Positions 40,528 to 53,102 of a stretch of 64,000 nt of DNA are shown one piece after another. The notes under the pieces were generated by a model that searched no databases, was not told where the DNA came from, and worked only from the letters and a program-made list of their open reading frames with translations. The DNA is from Isoetes taiwanensis (Eukaryota; Streptophyta; Lycopodiopsida; Isoetales; Isoetaceae), in assembly GCA_021234155.1 (NCBI GenBank), contig JAJEKV010000032.1, forward strand, positions 14,214,283-14,278,282, in the 5' to 3' direction. The position numbers and the translations under genes were made by a program. How positions within the stretch are numbered: the stretch's first letter is position 1; every line of letters begins with the position of its first letter.

Positions 40528-42127
40528 TTGATTCTATCTAATCGGCGTTCTATCCCTGTTTTCTTTCTTTCCCCCTTCTGGGCTCTCATTTCCGTCCGTG
40601 CGCTTTTGTTGTTTCAACCTGTGCCTTTACCAATGGCCTTAATTTCCTCCGTAAACCCTAAAAATTTATCCTTTCTTCACTCCTTTGCTAAATTTCCTCC
40701 GCATGAACGATCCGCTGTTCTTCAAAGCTTGATTTCCTTTCAAGAGAAGCCGCAAGAAACGATCCTGTTCGGAAACTTTGCCAATTTGCCAGCTTCTACT
40801 CCTGAAATGGATCCAATCTCTCATGAAGTGCCCCTACGGGATAATCTTTTTCTGCTGATCCCCGCTAGGGGGCCACTATTCACCCCATTGATCCAAATAC
40901 TGGTATCCCACGACCATATGGGGTAACGAGAATTCGACAGGAGCTGCGAACGGATGAACATCTGGATGACAGACTAAAGAGAACTAGACCTCCTTATCTT
41001 CAGCAAAGCAAAATGAGACTCTACGGTGGTATTTCTCTTAATCTTCCTGTTGTTCATTCTAGAGTTGATGCTTTATCCAATTCAGCTGTCATAATCAAGG
41101 TCCAAAAATGTGGGATTAAGCTTGACAAACTCGGGCTTTTCTTCTTAACCTAAATAAAGGTATCATAATCCAAGCCAAGCATTTCGGCTTAATTTCCCTT
41201 ACATTATGCTTGAGTGTGGGAACGCGAGAACAACTAATTTCTTTTTTCTCAACTATGGTCCCCGACTTTTGAAACCACTCACCGTCCTTTCTCAAATGGC
41301 ATCCAAAACTTGATATTGAACAAATGAACAACCTCTGTATTGCCTCAACCTCGCTTTTTGGACTTAATCCTATATATTGGGATGAAGAATGTTTCAAACT
41401 CCTATTTAACACCATTGGCACCTATATTTCTACTGAATACTCTCCATCTAAACCTCCACGTGCCTTTGTGCAGCTTGACCTTTCCAAAGACATCCCTATC
41501 TCCATTCCTTTTATAGATGCCTTTGGAGTAGAATCTTCCTTAGCTCTTAGATGGTCTGGATTGCCATCCCAATGCCAAAAATGTTTACAAAGACATTTCT
41601 GGTACTCTGACTGTAAGTCTTTCACAGTTTCACTTCAAACCAGCAGAGATAATGTGATTGAAGGGGAGAAAATAGCAAGCTCTACTCAACTTCGCCCAGG
41701 TGATAACTCTAAGGAACACTCTGACAGTGAGGGTGTGATCCAAACAAATGAATCCAAGGGGCTGGACACATTTCACAAATTGCCTGAGAATGATAATTTC
41801 AAATGGACCAAAGTCAATGGCAGCTACAAAAGGATTCAGAAACAGAAAGCAGTAAGGGAGCAGATTAAAGCCAAGGAAAAAATCCTTGAGGACAACTCCT
41901 TTAGGTATAAGAAGAACACTGTTATAACAATTGGGGAGCCAAAACTGTTGGTTAAAGGTACTACTCCAGAAAAAGTCAATCATGCTTCCCATGACTTATG
42001 TTTGACTCTGACCAATATCATCAAGGATGCTAGAAGACAAGAAAAGGGCCATTGTTACAATCTTATGGACTTTCCAATCAAAAATGTCAAGAAGACCAGG
42101 ATCATTAACTATAAAATCTCGGGATAA
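40528..42127 (+). pseudogene. LINE C ORF1 (DUF4283-type, broken)
   Basis: The first part is open at 40528-40926. A later frame at 41324-42127 contains LFGLNPIYWDEECFKLLFN, WSGLPSQCQKCLQRHFWYSDC (a zinc-knuckle-like CX2CX3HX5C), and a charged C-terminal region. Frame breaks lie around 40926-41320. The order matches LINE ORF1 RNA-binding proteins. Confidence 0.65.
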
Positions 42128-43049
42128 AGCTAAACGTAAAATGAATTCTACCGGAAAGAATTCACGCACCTCTTCTCGCTACTTCAGCAAGCCTAACTCA
42201 ACAAAATATAACTCCTAATGTGCCTCATTGTCAATCAGACTTGGTACTGTCCAAATCTGTTTGCCATACCAATGAAATCAACTATGATGGAAACAATCTG
42301 CAACAAGGGAGTGTGAATCAACATCAAGATAAGCTGCTTATAGGTCGCCAAAACGCTTTTCGTGTATTATCCGACCCGGATATTAATTTAGATCCCGATT
42401 TATGTAAGAGCAAAGTATGTTATCCTCTATCGCTCTTCCCGCACCACAATCAACCTGTGTTTTCTCACCCCTCAAACAGTCTTCTCCTATCTCTCAGTTC
42501 GCCTTCTCTCGCCATCTCTTATTGATTTGGATTATCCCATTATAAATGTGCCCCCTTAGTCCTCCAAAAATATCCAAAGAAGGTTGCAGATCAGCCTAGC
42601 TTCATCGCAAATGGCTCCCGACTTTAAGATAAGGATCAATCACAGGAAAGAGAGGTTAGTAATTTGGATTCTTGTGACTATATCCCCAGAGACTCCACAA
42701 GGTGCGTAAGAGGAGGAGCAACATGAAAATTCCGTGCAAGTTAATCTTTCTGCGCCCTTTAAATAATCTTGAAATTAATTCTATGTTTCAGGTTTTATCC
42801 CGGTGGTTATTCGATAATAGTGACCATAGTGATAATAGTGAGGGTGAGGATAACCTAATTGATAAAGAGAATTGGGGAAGGAAGAGTATCTTATTGAAAA
42901 TTCTGTCAAACCATCCGTCCCCCGACAAAGATCATCCGCCTAGTAAATCTAGAAAGAAGGCTAAGGACAACAAAGGAAAGTGCGGTCGTGGTTGAACAAA
43001 ACTCCCGCCAAAATACTAGGAGCAAAAAGAAATCAAAATCCTATAGACT
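42128..43049 (+). pseudogene. LINE C linker between ORF1 and ORF2
   Basis: Short open stretches (42220-42525, 42702-42995) with acidic and lysine-rich composition probably represent the decayed C-terminal end of ORF1. No domain recognised. Confidence 0.4.
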
Positions 43050-43088
43050 TTGACTTTTCCCTCTTCCTTTCCTATTTTCCTTCTAGAT

Positions 43089-44274
43089 ATGAAGATTTTA
43101 TCTTGGAATCTTAGAGGAATTAAAGGCCCTCTTAAGAGAAGAAGAGCCATTGCTCAAATCAGGCTATATAAAGCTGATATTATTCTTCTTCAGGAGATTA
43201 AGCTTCCCTCCTTTGAAGCTAGCAACTTGGGTGATTGGATATATCCAAATTCCTCCTCTATTTGGATTGATTCTGTGGGGGCGAGTGGTGGCCTTGCTAT
43301 CATTTGGAGGGCTGATCTTAATCATATCTCTTGCTACAATGGCCCTTCGGATCATGGCAAGTCATTTATTTTTCTCGTTTCCAATTACGTCTTTGGTATT
43401 GTTAACATCTATGCTCCTACTAATCCAAATAATAGAGAACCTGTTTGGAAAGAGATCAACTCTTGGCTAGCCTCTCAAAACTTGGACAACTGGATTATTG
43501 CTGGGGACTTTAATAACACTCCTTCCGGGACCCGGGTTAGGGAACAAAATTAATATGACTAGATCTGAGAGACAAGCCTGGGATTCCCTTATTTCTGATA
43601 ATGGCCTGATTTATATCCCCTCCTCGACTGCCAACTATACTTGGTCAAATAAGCAAAAAGATAGAGCTAGAGTCTATTGTACTTTGGACAGATTCTATGT
43701 CTCTAATCCCTCCACCTCCTTCTGGGATAACAGTTATGTCTCTAGTGATGAGGGTACTTCTATCTCTGATCATCAACCTCAGTTTCTTCATACTTCTCAT
43801 GTCATCAGGATCCAAAGACAGGGAAGTACCCCTTTTAAGTTCAATACATCTCTCCTGAATAATGAGAATTTCTCGCGCCTCGGGTTTGTGCTTTTTTCTG
43901 AGGATCTCTCTGTTCGAAATATAAGTATGCATCAGGGCAATCAGTTCTATTCTAAAATCAAAGCTATCAAATCTTGGATTAAGAAATGGTCCAAAGATAG
44001 GCATCTTCAGGGTGAAATGGAAAAAAATCAGCTTCTTATGCTAATGAAGGAAATCAGATCTTTACTTCAGCATGATCCAACTAATCTAAACCTGCAAGTA
44101 GGAGAGGAAGTTCTTGAAAGAAAGATTAGAAATATTGAAGAGATAGAAGCTAAAGGGTCAGCTATCAGATGTAAAATCAAATACTCCAACCAAATGGATT
44201 CTGGCAGCTCAAAGTTCTTTTTCAGGGTAGCTAAAAGTAGGGTGCTCAGAAATTCTATAACGTATAGAGGATGA
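43089..44274 (+). pseudogene. LINE C ORF2: AP-endonuclease domain (frameshifted)
   Basis: MKILSWNLRGIKG at 43089 starts the apurinic-type endonuclease that nicks target DNA. LLQEIKL gives the metal-binding glutamate, IYAPTN and IIAGDFNNTPSG follow, and after a frameshift near 43530 the second frame carries LDRFYVSN and ISDHQP, the SDH end motif. The linker toward the RT follows to 44274. Catalytic residues remain, but the frame is broken. Confidence 0.85.
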
Positions 44275-46850
44275 TAGTGGGGAAAAATACTCTTCTCACT
44301 CTGAAATTTCTTCTTTCTTTAGAGACAAATATATGGATATTTTTATGAGCAAATCTATTCCTGATATGGCCAAGGCAACTGACTTCAAAAATCTGGTCAA
44401 TGGTATCCTCCCTGATGCTCCCCGGTTATGAATCTTTGTTGTATGTGACCCTCCTTCCCAGAATGAGATCCTAACTACCCTTTCCTCTCTCAAGAAAGGA
44501 AAATCCCCCTGGTCCCGATGGGTTGCCACTGAATTTTATGTTAAGTTTCGGGATATCCTCAAAGATGACATTACTTCCATGGTTCATGACTTCGGAATAA
44601 TGATTGTCTTCGACTTCTATTGCCGTGGATTCATAGCTTTGATCCCAAAAGTTGATCATCCAAATAAATTTCAAGATTGAGACCTATCTCTCTAACTAAT
44701 ACTTCCTATAAGCTTTGTGCCAAGATTATTGCTCTCTTTAATTAACAGCCTATCTTCAAAGGAACATCAGTCCCAATCGTTCGGCTTTTCACGCCCCAAG
44801 AGATACATTCGATAATTATGTGGCAGCCATGGAGGGATTACATTGGAACAAAATTTCAAACCAGAATCGTGATCTTACTTAAATTGGATTTCAAGAGAGC
44901 CTTTGACTCCGGGCCGATGGGATTTTCTTGAATTTGCCATGGTCAAGCTTTGGGTTTCATCCTAAGCTTATTAAGCTCATCCCGGGCTTAATCTTAGATC
45001 CAAATCAGTCGCGGCTTATTAATGGTGTGCCCTCCGGTTTTTTTCTCTTTATCCCGTGGAGTTAGACAGGATGTCCTCTTGCTCCTTACCTCTTCCTAGT
45101 TGTACTGAATCGCTTACCGTGAGTCATTACTCACTATCGTGAAAATGGCTTCATTAAAGGACTCAAGCTCCCCAACTCGGATGAGTATCTTACCATGCTT
45201 CAATATGCCGATGATACTTTTTCCTTCCTTGAAGCTGATTTGCCTAATATTGATCGCTTCCTTAAAGTCATTTATCAATTTTCAGCTGCCCTCGTATTTA
45301 TCCGAATGTCAATAAGAGCTTAATTATTGGTGATCTTCCTCATCGCCAGATCCCGGTATTAATGTTCTTCCCGTGGGTCAAGCCACTAAGCTTTTAGGGA
45401 TGCCTCTATCTATAAATCGAGCTTGAAAGGGTCTGTGGGATCCTATTCTTCGTGAGAATTAAGAAAAAAGTGAATAATTACGTAAATTATCTCACTCTAG
45501 CGGGTAGAACTATCATTGCAAACCTGTTCTTTGAAGCTCTCATGTCTACTTTTCCACCGCTCTAATTGCCCCTAAGTGTATTTATCTTGAGCTCCAAAAA
45601 AATTATAAGAAACTTTATTTGGAATGGCAAAACACCGGGTCAATTGAACTCTATCTCCAAGACTAAAATAATGTGTGGTCTTGGTCAGAAGGACCTTTTT
45701 CTTCAAGCTCAATCTCTTGCGGTGTAAATTTGTTTGGAGAGCCATCTATGGGAGCCAATCTCCTCGCGCCATAAGTTCATCAGACACTGGATCAATCTTA
45801 GTCACCCTTCTGGTCATCCATCTGTTCATCATTTGTTACCAAACTCAGCCTTTACTCAATTGAAAACTGCTCCTAATATCTCTCCTTTGATGAAGAATCT
45901 GATTAAGGCTTGGAATTCTATTTCTCCCCACTATCAATTTATCTCATCCGATCATTTGCACTCTGATATGCCTATTTTCTGGAATCCTATCTTTCTTAAT
46001 CATAATTCCAATGTTTCGCAATCAAACATCCTAGGATCTCGCAAGAAATGGCATGATGTCGGGTCTTTATTACATTAGAGATCTTTTTAATGGATGTAGG
46101 CTGATTTCTTGGACTGCTCTCAAAAATATCATCAAAGGTACATCTTCTGACAGGAAAGTATATCTCCTTATCAAGCCTTATTTGGCAAATCTTTCTCCTA
46201 ACTCAGGGAAAGGTGACTGGTCCCTCAATGGTAAGTTTGACTATAAAGTGAGAGATATTTATAAGTGCCTTTCCCATGATCCTACTAATATTAAGGCTAT
46301 GACCAAATGGGGTATCAATTTTACTCAGCTAAGAGAGCTCTTCAAGAACGTATGGGACTCTTATCGCCTCCAAAAAATTCCCATCAGATATGGCTTATTG
46401 CTAATGGCGCTTTAAGTAACTTACAATCCCTTTCCAAAAAATATCCTAATGTTATGCCGATCGCCTTTTAGGTTGCAATGAGATTGAAGATATGTGTCAC
46501 ATTTTCAGTTGCACTAAGTTGAATAGTTTCTGGAATTGGATTGCTGGAAAATTTGGATTTCACTATGATGGAAATTTGCTTTCCTTGATCCAAAACGGTG
46601 ACACCTTTAAAAACATCAAGTTATTTTCATTGCCCTTTGGAATATTTGGAAGGCTAGGAATCGTGGTTTTATATGGGAAGAATAGATCTTCGCTTTCTCG
46701 GATCAAAATGAACTTCCAATTTGATTTTGAAACTATTGCTACTGCTGCTCATAAGAATAAGGTTGGAACTAATCATGACAGAAATGGGAGCTTCATGGAG
46801 CTTACTGAGGGGGATTTTATAATTTATTTGTTTCCAATCTAAATATTGTA
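44275..46850 (+). pseudogene. LINE C ORF2: reverse transcriptase and C-terminal finger (heavily broken)
   Basis: No frame stays open. Recognisable pieces are EILTTLSSLKKGKSP near 44465-44510, LKLDFKRAFDS-like sequence near 44878-44910, GVRQ/GCPLAPYLFLVV near 45058-45105, QYADDT near 45200-45220, and a C-terminal finger block CNEIEDMCHIFSCTKLNSFW near 46475-46535. Multiple one-base indels separate these. Confidence 0.8.
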
Positions 46851-47732
46851 GATTCTAATGTTTTATTTTCTCGATGAAACTAGAATATCTTAACTTCCCA
46901 AGGTGGGGATGGAGCAAGAAAATTCGATGATAGCTCGCCATTCACCAAAGACCCAAGTGGATTCAAACCATGAAGAATGATATTGCAACATCTATGGAGT
47001 CGCTTTCTTATGAAAAAGGGGACGATGAGATATCTGAAGGAAAGTGAGGATCTTTGGGCATCTATCTTCTCGCAGGGAAGTGGTTCAGATCCATTGCCTT
47101 TGGGCCTTCTTGGCCAATCATCACTTTCTTCTCACCGAAAAGGCGCCTAACAAGATACGTAACCATGTACTACAATCACAAACTTATTGCTGACCAGATG
47201 GCTCCTTGCCGATATTATCGGAGGACAAGGATAAATTCAGCTCTTCTACTCAAATAATTGGGGCCCAAATCAATACCTCTTTGGATCCACCGACCCTTTC
47301 AATGCCTATTTCAATGATTGCTTCTTCAATGATCACGGGATCCCCTTCCATAGCCATCCGTTAATCACACCCTTGCTCTTATCTAATCGGGGATCTATTT
47401 ATGTCTCGGGAAGGATTGCCTTTTTGCAGGTTTTTGCAGTTCAAGCTCAGAGTGGCCTCCCTCAACAACTGAATTCAGATTTTTTGGACCTGTTCACACG
47501 GAAGATCATTTTCTTACTGGCTTATCGGGCCGCTACCTCTTCTGCGAATTTCTTGTTAGGCTTGTTATTCTTGAGCTCATATTCATAGTATGATGCTCTT
47601 AAATGTTCTGTTACTTTTTCATGTGCTGTCTTATAAAGCACAAACATGCTATGTTCCTGAGATTTTATAATTAATGGTAAAACTGACTCTTGCTATCAAA
47701 AAAAAAAAAAAAAAAAACAAACTGCAAATTGC

Positions 47733-48300
47733 CTCGTGCGGGAAAAAATGAACACAATATTGGGACCCTTGAGTGTGAAAAACTTTTTGTAACACCAATA
47801 TCAAGAAAGTATGGAGAGATGACAAGACCTATAAGCATCGGTCATAGGTTCCAGTTTATTTATTTGCTTTCAAGAAACGTGCTATAGGAATATATATTTT
47901 TTATCTACATTTGTCGTGGTTTTTTTAGCATAATATTGTTAATTAACTTATGAAGTAGGTAGATATAGAGAAAGGAAAAGATATAGTCGATCTGAAGTAT
48001 TTAATGGGCAACTTGAGGAAACGACATATGGGTTGGCAAGTAAAGAGAATTAAATGATTTTTAAAGAATCAACACGAAACTATTGGGCCTTAAAAACCAA
48101 CAACAAGTTTGTTGTGCCATAGATTTCATCATGTGATAAGGGGATAACACGTTTTACATAAGAAATAAAATAAAAACATATATGCCTTAAAAAATGTCAA
48201 ACATATCCATCGTGGTGATAGCATGGTGGTTAAACCTTTGATTCTCCACATAAATCCCACCGGCTACCACTGATAGGCGAAGTGAGCCAATGCAAGTCTC
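47733..48300. other. AT-rich spacer
   Basis: No gene or repeat recognised. Confidence 0.4.
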
Positions 48301-48309
48301 AACATACAG

Positions 48310-48868
48310 TGTATGTTTCCCTAGCAAGAAGCAGGTTAGAAGGCTTTGGCAAGGCATTGTCTGGCATGATAGATTGAATCACTAGATTGAATCTAGTGAC
48401 CATTGAGCATTGCTTTTTCATGTGTGAACACCTTAGACAAGTATGGGACTGGTTGTTTTCCTTTTTTCAGGTTTCACTAACAAGTCAACAACTGCTTTTG
48501 GAAATTTACCCAAGTACCTGGACAGAGTTACAAGGCCAGGCTTTTCATCTAGCAGCAGGATGGTTGCTTTGGACTATCTGGAAAAGACGAAGATTGGTAA
48601 TCTTCAAAGGTCTGGATGTGGCAGATAATCGTGTTCTCCAAGAAGCTCAAGTTTACATTGTAAAGTCGTATCATTGTTCTTCACTTGCCCCTCGCAAGAG
48701 GCGATTGATTTTTGAGGAGTTTTTGGATGTGCACTCTTATGCTTAGGTAGGTTGCTTCACTCGGTGGGTCTCCGCTTATCCGCTGAGATTTTATTCCTGT
48801 CTCTGCATTTATACTTGTATTTGACTCTTTGATTGAATAAAGTCTGACGTCCTTCAACAAAAAAAATT
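48310..48868 (+). mobile_element. LINE 3' fragment
   Basis: An open frame (48387-48746) matches the LINE C-terminal finger region: IEHCFFMCEHLRQVWDWLF and WTIWKRRRLVIFKG. An upstream piece, VRRLWQGIVWHDRLNH, is in another frame near 48330-48378. The segment ends in a short A-run at 48859-48866. It belongs to a different LINE copy from LINE C and is 5'-truncated. Confidence 0.7.
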
Positions 48869-49104
48869 TCATTTTCTTGAATATCCAAAATCTACAACTT
48901 ATTTCTCCGATTGGTCTCCGTAGAAGATAAAAGTCATTCTATTCTATTCTATATTCCAAAACATAGCCAACTTTTCTTCCTATTGACTTGCTCATCTAGA
49001 ATAATTATTTTATAGCATTTATGCGAGTGAGATGGTTGTAAGGCGGTGGCTTCAATTTCTGAGTGAGAAGGTTTTAAGGGAACAACTTCAATTTATCGTT
49101 ATTA
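48869..49104. other. Spacer
   Basis: A short TCTATTCTATTC run near 48935; otherwise nothing recognised. Confidence 0.4.
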
Positions 49105-49155
49105 TTACAAGAAATTTATCGCGGCGGCGGCCAAGGCCGCCGTGAACATTTCTCT
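49105..49155 (+). repeat. TACAAGAAATTTATCGCGG terminus-like repeat, copy 2
   Basis: TTACAAGAAATTTATCGCGG is followed by a GC-rich hairpin, CGGCGGCC-AA-GGCCGCCG, and then GAACATTTCTCT. It precedes the tyrosine-recombinase pseudogene. Confidence 0.65.
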
Positions 49156-49569
49156 TCTTCAATTCTCTGAGGAATTAGTGAGTACAGTCTATGTTAATAG
49201 GAGCTCTTCATTGATGAATGCATTGTCTCCAATATCACTATCATCACAACTTTAATACTGGTTTATTATATATTGTATAAAAACAATTTATCAAATGGCT
49301 ATTGCTTAAATCCATGCAGCTCTTGATCGTATTCTTCCCTGGACTTGAATTATGCGTGACTATTGCTTCAATCCATGTAGCATCCAAAACTTCTGTTCTT
49401 GAAACAATCGACTTCTGGTCTTGATCCCCCTTGAATGCTTAATATGCCACTCATATACTGCGACAGAGAAAATTAAGATTTTAATTGAGGGACAATTTGA
49501 GAGAGCACATACACCTATAGTAGTCTAGCAACCACTTTTTGTAATGATGATATTGATAAACACCGTCTC

Positions 49570-50995
49570 CTCAAGACGATTGGATTCCGCCTTGATGAAG
49601 ACATATTGTCTGATGCTTTATCTGGTGGGCGCGAACGATTCAAAGGGTGCGAATAAGTGGGCCAGAGGCAGATTCGATGAGTGAAGGAAGGCATTTAATC
49701 ATGATGTTTCTGTCTAGCTTGAAAAGATTCCAATGCGCAGGTTGAATGAGGTGCTGACGCGATTCATGTTGCAGGTATTTTTTTTATAGGTGATATAAGT
49801 TGTATTCTGTTATTTAATATGCACATACTAATATGTTGTTTTATTTGCAGGTAAAGTAGAAAAACAAGAAGCTTTATCTGCCAGCGACGTAAGTTTTTAT
49901 TACGCATTTTTTATTGTTTATTACGCATGTATTATTTTTCTTTTTTTTTTGTTGCAAATTTTTATGTGTTTATTTCTGTTTTAGGTTAAGTTGTTTGTAT
50001 CGTGGAATTGGTAGAATAGTGAGAAGAGAGAGGGAGAGAATTTAGGCAGAAATAGAGATACGTGAGATACCATTTGAGATTGCATTATCCAATTTTTAGC
50101 ACCAGCCGTAATATCCTTCTCTGAAGAACACGAGATCTTGGCTGATATAGATCACGAAGTGAGTCATCCATCAGGGTGCATCAACATTTAGCATATTATA
50201 TGCTTACAAAGTTTGGGATTAGGGGAACAAAGAAGTTGCACACTGTCTTACATTGTGATGTTTGCTTAGACACTAATATGGGTGGTGAAATCATTAAGTA
50301 TGGGGAGAGAATAAGTAAGCACCATCGGCCGACTGTTACCAAATTTGATGAGAGGCACTTTCAGAAACCTGTTTGGACACATGAGTCTGATTTTATCTTC
50401 ACCTACAAGCAATATGTCCGCCACTTACCTGCAAAGGAGCAGGATTTGAAGGCGAGGCCATTATTTCTTCAGCCAAAGCTGCATCCTAGAGAAAATGTAA
50501 GTGATTTATTATGTAAGTTCTTTTTATATATTTATGATATTATTTTAATTGTTTGTCCTTCTTTAGATCTAGTATACTGTTACACCTGTTGGAACGAACA
50601 ACATATCCAAATAGTTGAAAGTCATGGCCACCGTCATTGGTCTTGAGACACACATCTATAATAAGAACAGTCGCGTATCTTTGGTTTCTCGTTTGTCAGC
50701 TGCAAATGTTCCAGTGGAGGTCGGAATGAGCATTACGGGCCATAAGAATCCCAATTCTTATGACAAGTAACTATTTCAATTTGATTTTCTGTTTTTCTTG
50801 TTTGTTGTTAGGGTTCTTAGGTTTTTCTTGCAGGTATAATCGTAACCTTGATTTGAAGATGGTTGCACATATGGATCTGATCTCAAAGCCGGTTAACGCT
50901 GATGGCACAACAAGATCTTTCACAAATGTTCTTTCACAAATGTGCTTTCTGGTATTTTTTTTTTTAACCAATGTCTGCCCTGTATGAGAGTAAAA
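49570..50995 (+). pseudogene. Tyrosine recombinase of Crypton/DIRS type, intron-containing and broken
   Basis: This enzyme family cuts and joins DNA through a tyrosine. A first exon near 49627-49777 (WARGRFDE, LNEVLTRFMLQ) ends at a GTATTT donor. A middle block from 50176 has FGIRGTKKLHT (first catalytic Arg region), GERISKHHRP and YKQYVRHLPAKEQD. After an intron (GTAAGT 50498 to TTTAG) comes YTVTPVGTNNISK. NKNSRVSLVSRLSAANVP follows (second Arg; the usual His is lost), then ITGHKNPNSYDK. A second intron is exact: TATGACAA/GTAACT at 50767 and TTGCAG/GTATAAT at 50834 rejoin to YDKYNR, restoring the catalytic-tyrosine box. In-frame TAG codons replace two tryptophans. Element ends are unknown. 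Lack of an RT nearby favours Crypton over DIRS. Confidence 0.65.
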
Positions 50996-53102
50996 TAATA
51001 AGGTGGCACCAAGGAAAAACTTCCACCAGCCATTGCACGTCTTTATGCCAATGTAGGCTGTAGGTTTCAAAATAACAATGGCTTTAGCAAAAAATTAGGC
51101 TATAGGCCACATTTGAATCTCTTTCTCTATAAGTATTTTCTGGTATTGTATCACATATACATAGTGGCTCTACGTAAGACTAAGCAAATTGATTTCTAAG
51201 TGGAGAAGTTCCATTGGCCATTGCAGGCGATCAAGCTGATAGTTACAAGGGACAAAGGCCCTTCAAAAGACAAAAAATCTAGTTAATCCTTTTTGTTCCA
51301 ATAGTAAAGCTAGTAGTGAATGTCCGAGAAGCCGTGTCAAAAAAAATCTTTGGCTTTACTGTACCATGTGGTCTATTCATAAGCATATTCATAAGGTATT
51401 TAGTCTACTAGCTGGATCTTTGAACTTCTTGAGTTACCTCTGAATTTTTTAAACTGTAAGCAATTGGGGCTTTAATAACTTGTTGCTCAGCTGTGGACTC
51501 GGTAACAATACAAAACCTTTGAATGTGGTGTGTGCAACCTATGAGACTACTCATACTGCAAAGTAATTAGGTTAGAGCTCCAAATTTCCCTTTGTCTGGG
51601 CCATAAGGCTCGATGGCCAAGAATCGAAAGATCTGAATCTCACGCATGTGGGTCTTTATCAGCTCCACATGCAAGGTAAGGATATTCCATTGCTAGATCT
51701 GCGATCCATTGTATTTAGTCAAAACCTAGTGTATAGCTCTGGAACCGAATAGGGAATACTCTTGAAATTTCAATTTAGCACATGTGGAAGATCCCCAGGA
51801 TTTTACAAGGATAAGCATATCTGTTTGTTTATGGAAGCCATGGAATACTGTCGGGAATTTGATTCCGATGGCATTCCTTCCGTTCCGACTCTGAAACGAT
51901 GATTGAGGTCTCACATGCTCCGTTATCTGAGTTACATGCTTTGAGGTCTCACATGACCCTGGCTAGGGGCTTGTTGATGTAGGAAATCTGCCAGCTTGAT
52001 GCTGTGATCAGGCGGGCTGCATCTGGAGAGCCCATGAATTAGGCCTTGTTGTTGTTGATCTTGTTCGTAATGTTCTTGTTTGTGCAGTTTCATGCGCGTG
52101 GCGCCCATGCCACATGTACATTTTCTAAGCCTATGAATATGTGATGTTCTGTTCTTTGATGCTGTATGTTGTTCATGCTTTGTTGATTGCATTTTGTTAT
52201 TGACATCTGCAGACTTTCAGAGGGCTTTGGCCCCTGGGCATAAGGGAGACCCCCCTACTTCCCTTATGCTCGGATGAGAGTTAGAAAAAAGAGCCCAATA
52301 TGGGATACTATGCATGGTGGTAGGTCCACTAAAAAATTACAAATAGGTTAACAGGTACTTGTGATGGCTATCCTCTTCTCAGTATCCTCAAATAGTATGA
52401 GCGAGAGGAATTAGAGTATTTATAAGTACATACATAATAGTGTGTTGGGGTTTAATTCCCCAAGCTCACTAACAAATTGTGTTTGTTGGCTTGCAGGCAT
52501 TCAAGGGAACTACGCATAGGATCATCAAATGCATGCCATTGACAGCTCGAGCTTGGAATGGCAGCCAATGGCATGTGTTTGATGCGTCCTATACATGATC
52601 TGAATGTATCGCTCAGGTAAGCCATGAGCTCTGGGTCCATCCGGGGTTCAATTGCCCAAACTCATGTGATTGTGTAATGTTCTTCATGTTGTTGGGTCAT
52701 GGGGTGTTGTCATGCAGTAATCTGTTGTGTTGCCTTCATACTATACTGTATTAAAGCCAAAATAATGTTTTATCCAATGGTCTGTGCTTTAATAATGCCC
52801 CCTTCAAAGTCGGGTCAAGAAGGGGCAGCTTGACCTGAAAAAGACTTGCTTTGGACGTTGTGGATTTGTGGAAAGGGAATATGTTCCCAATGTGCTGTTA
52901 TCCAACGGCTAAGAAGCCATAATACAAGGTTTTGGGACGAGAAATAGACATGCAAGAAATCTCTAACAACCAACCTAGACCAACGACACTAATTTTAAAA
53001 CCCCAAATAGCAACTAGTGATTCACACAGTAAACTATGATTTGACAAAATCTGCGCAATTTCCCGATTTCAGCCATGACATTCTTATTTTTAAGCTGGCT
53101 CT
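50996..53102. other. Intergenic DNA between the recombinase pseudogene and the PPR gene
   Basis: No gene recognised. GTTGTTGTTGATCTTGTTCG and TGTTCATGC runs near 52048-52180 are low-complexity. The sequence AGGTCTCACATG repeats at 51906 and 51942. Confidence 0.4.

Larger units (their letters stand above)
39907..47732 (+). mobile_element. LINE C with 17-bp target-site duplication
   Basis: AACAAACTGCAAATTGC stands at 39907-39923 and again at 47716-47732, right after a 20-bp poly-A (47698-47717). Between them lie ORF1, an endonuclease, a reverse transcriptase with QYADDT, and a C-terminal finger region in the right order. Length (~7.8 kb) suggests a full-length insertion. The ORFs are badly broken although the duplication is perfect. 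Confidence 0.9.
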
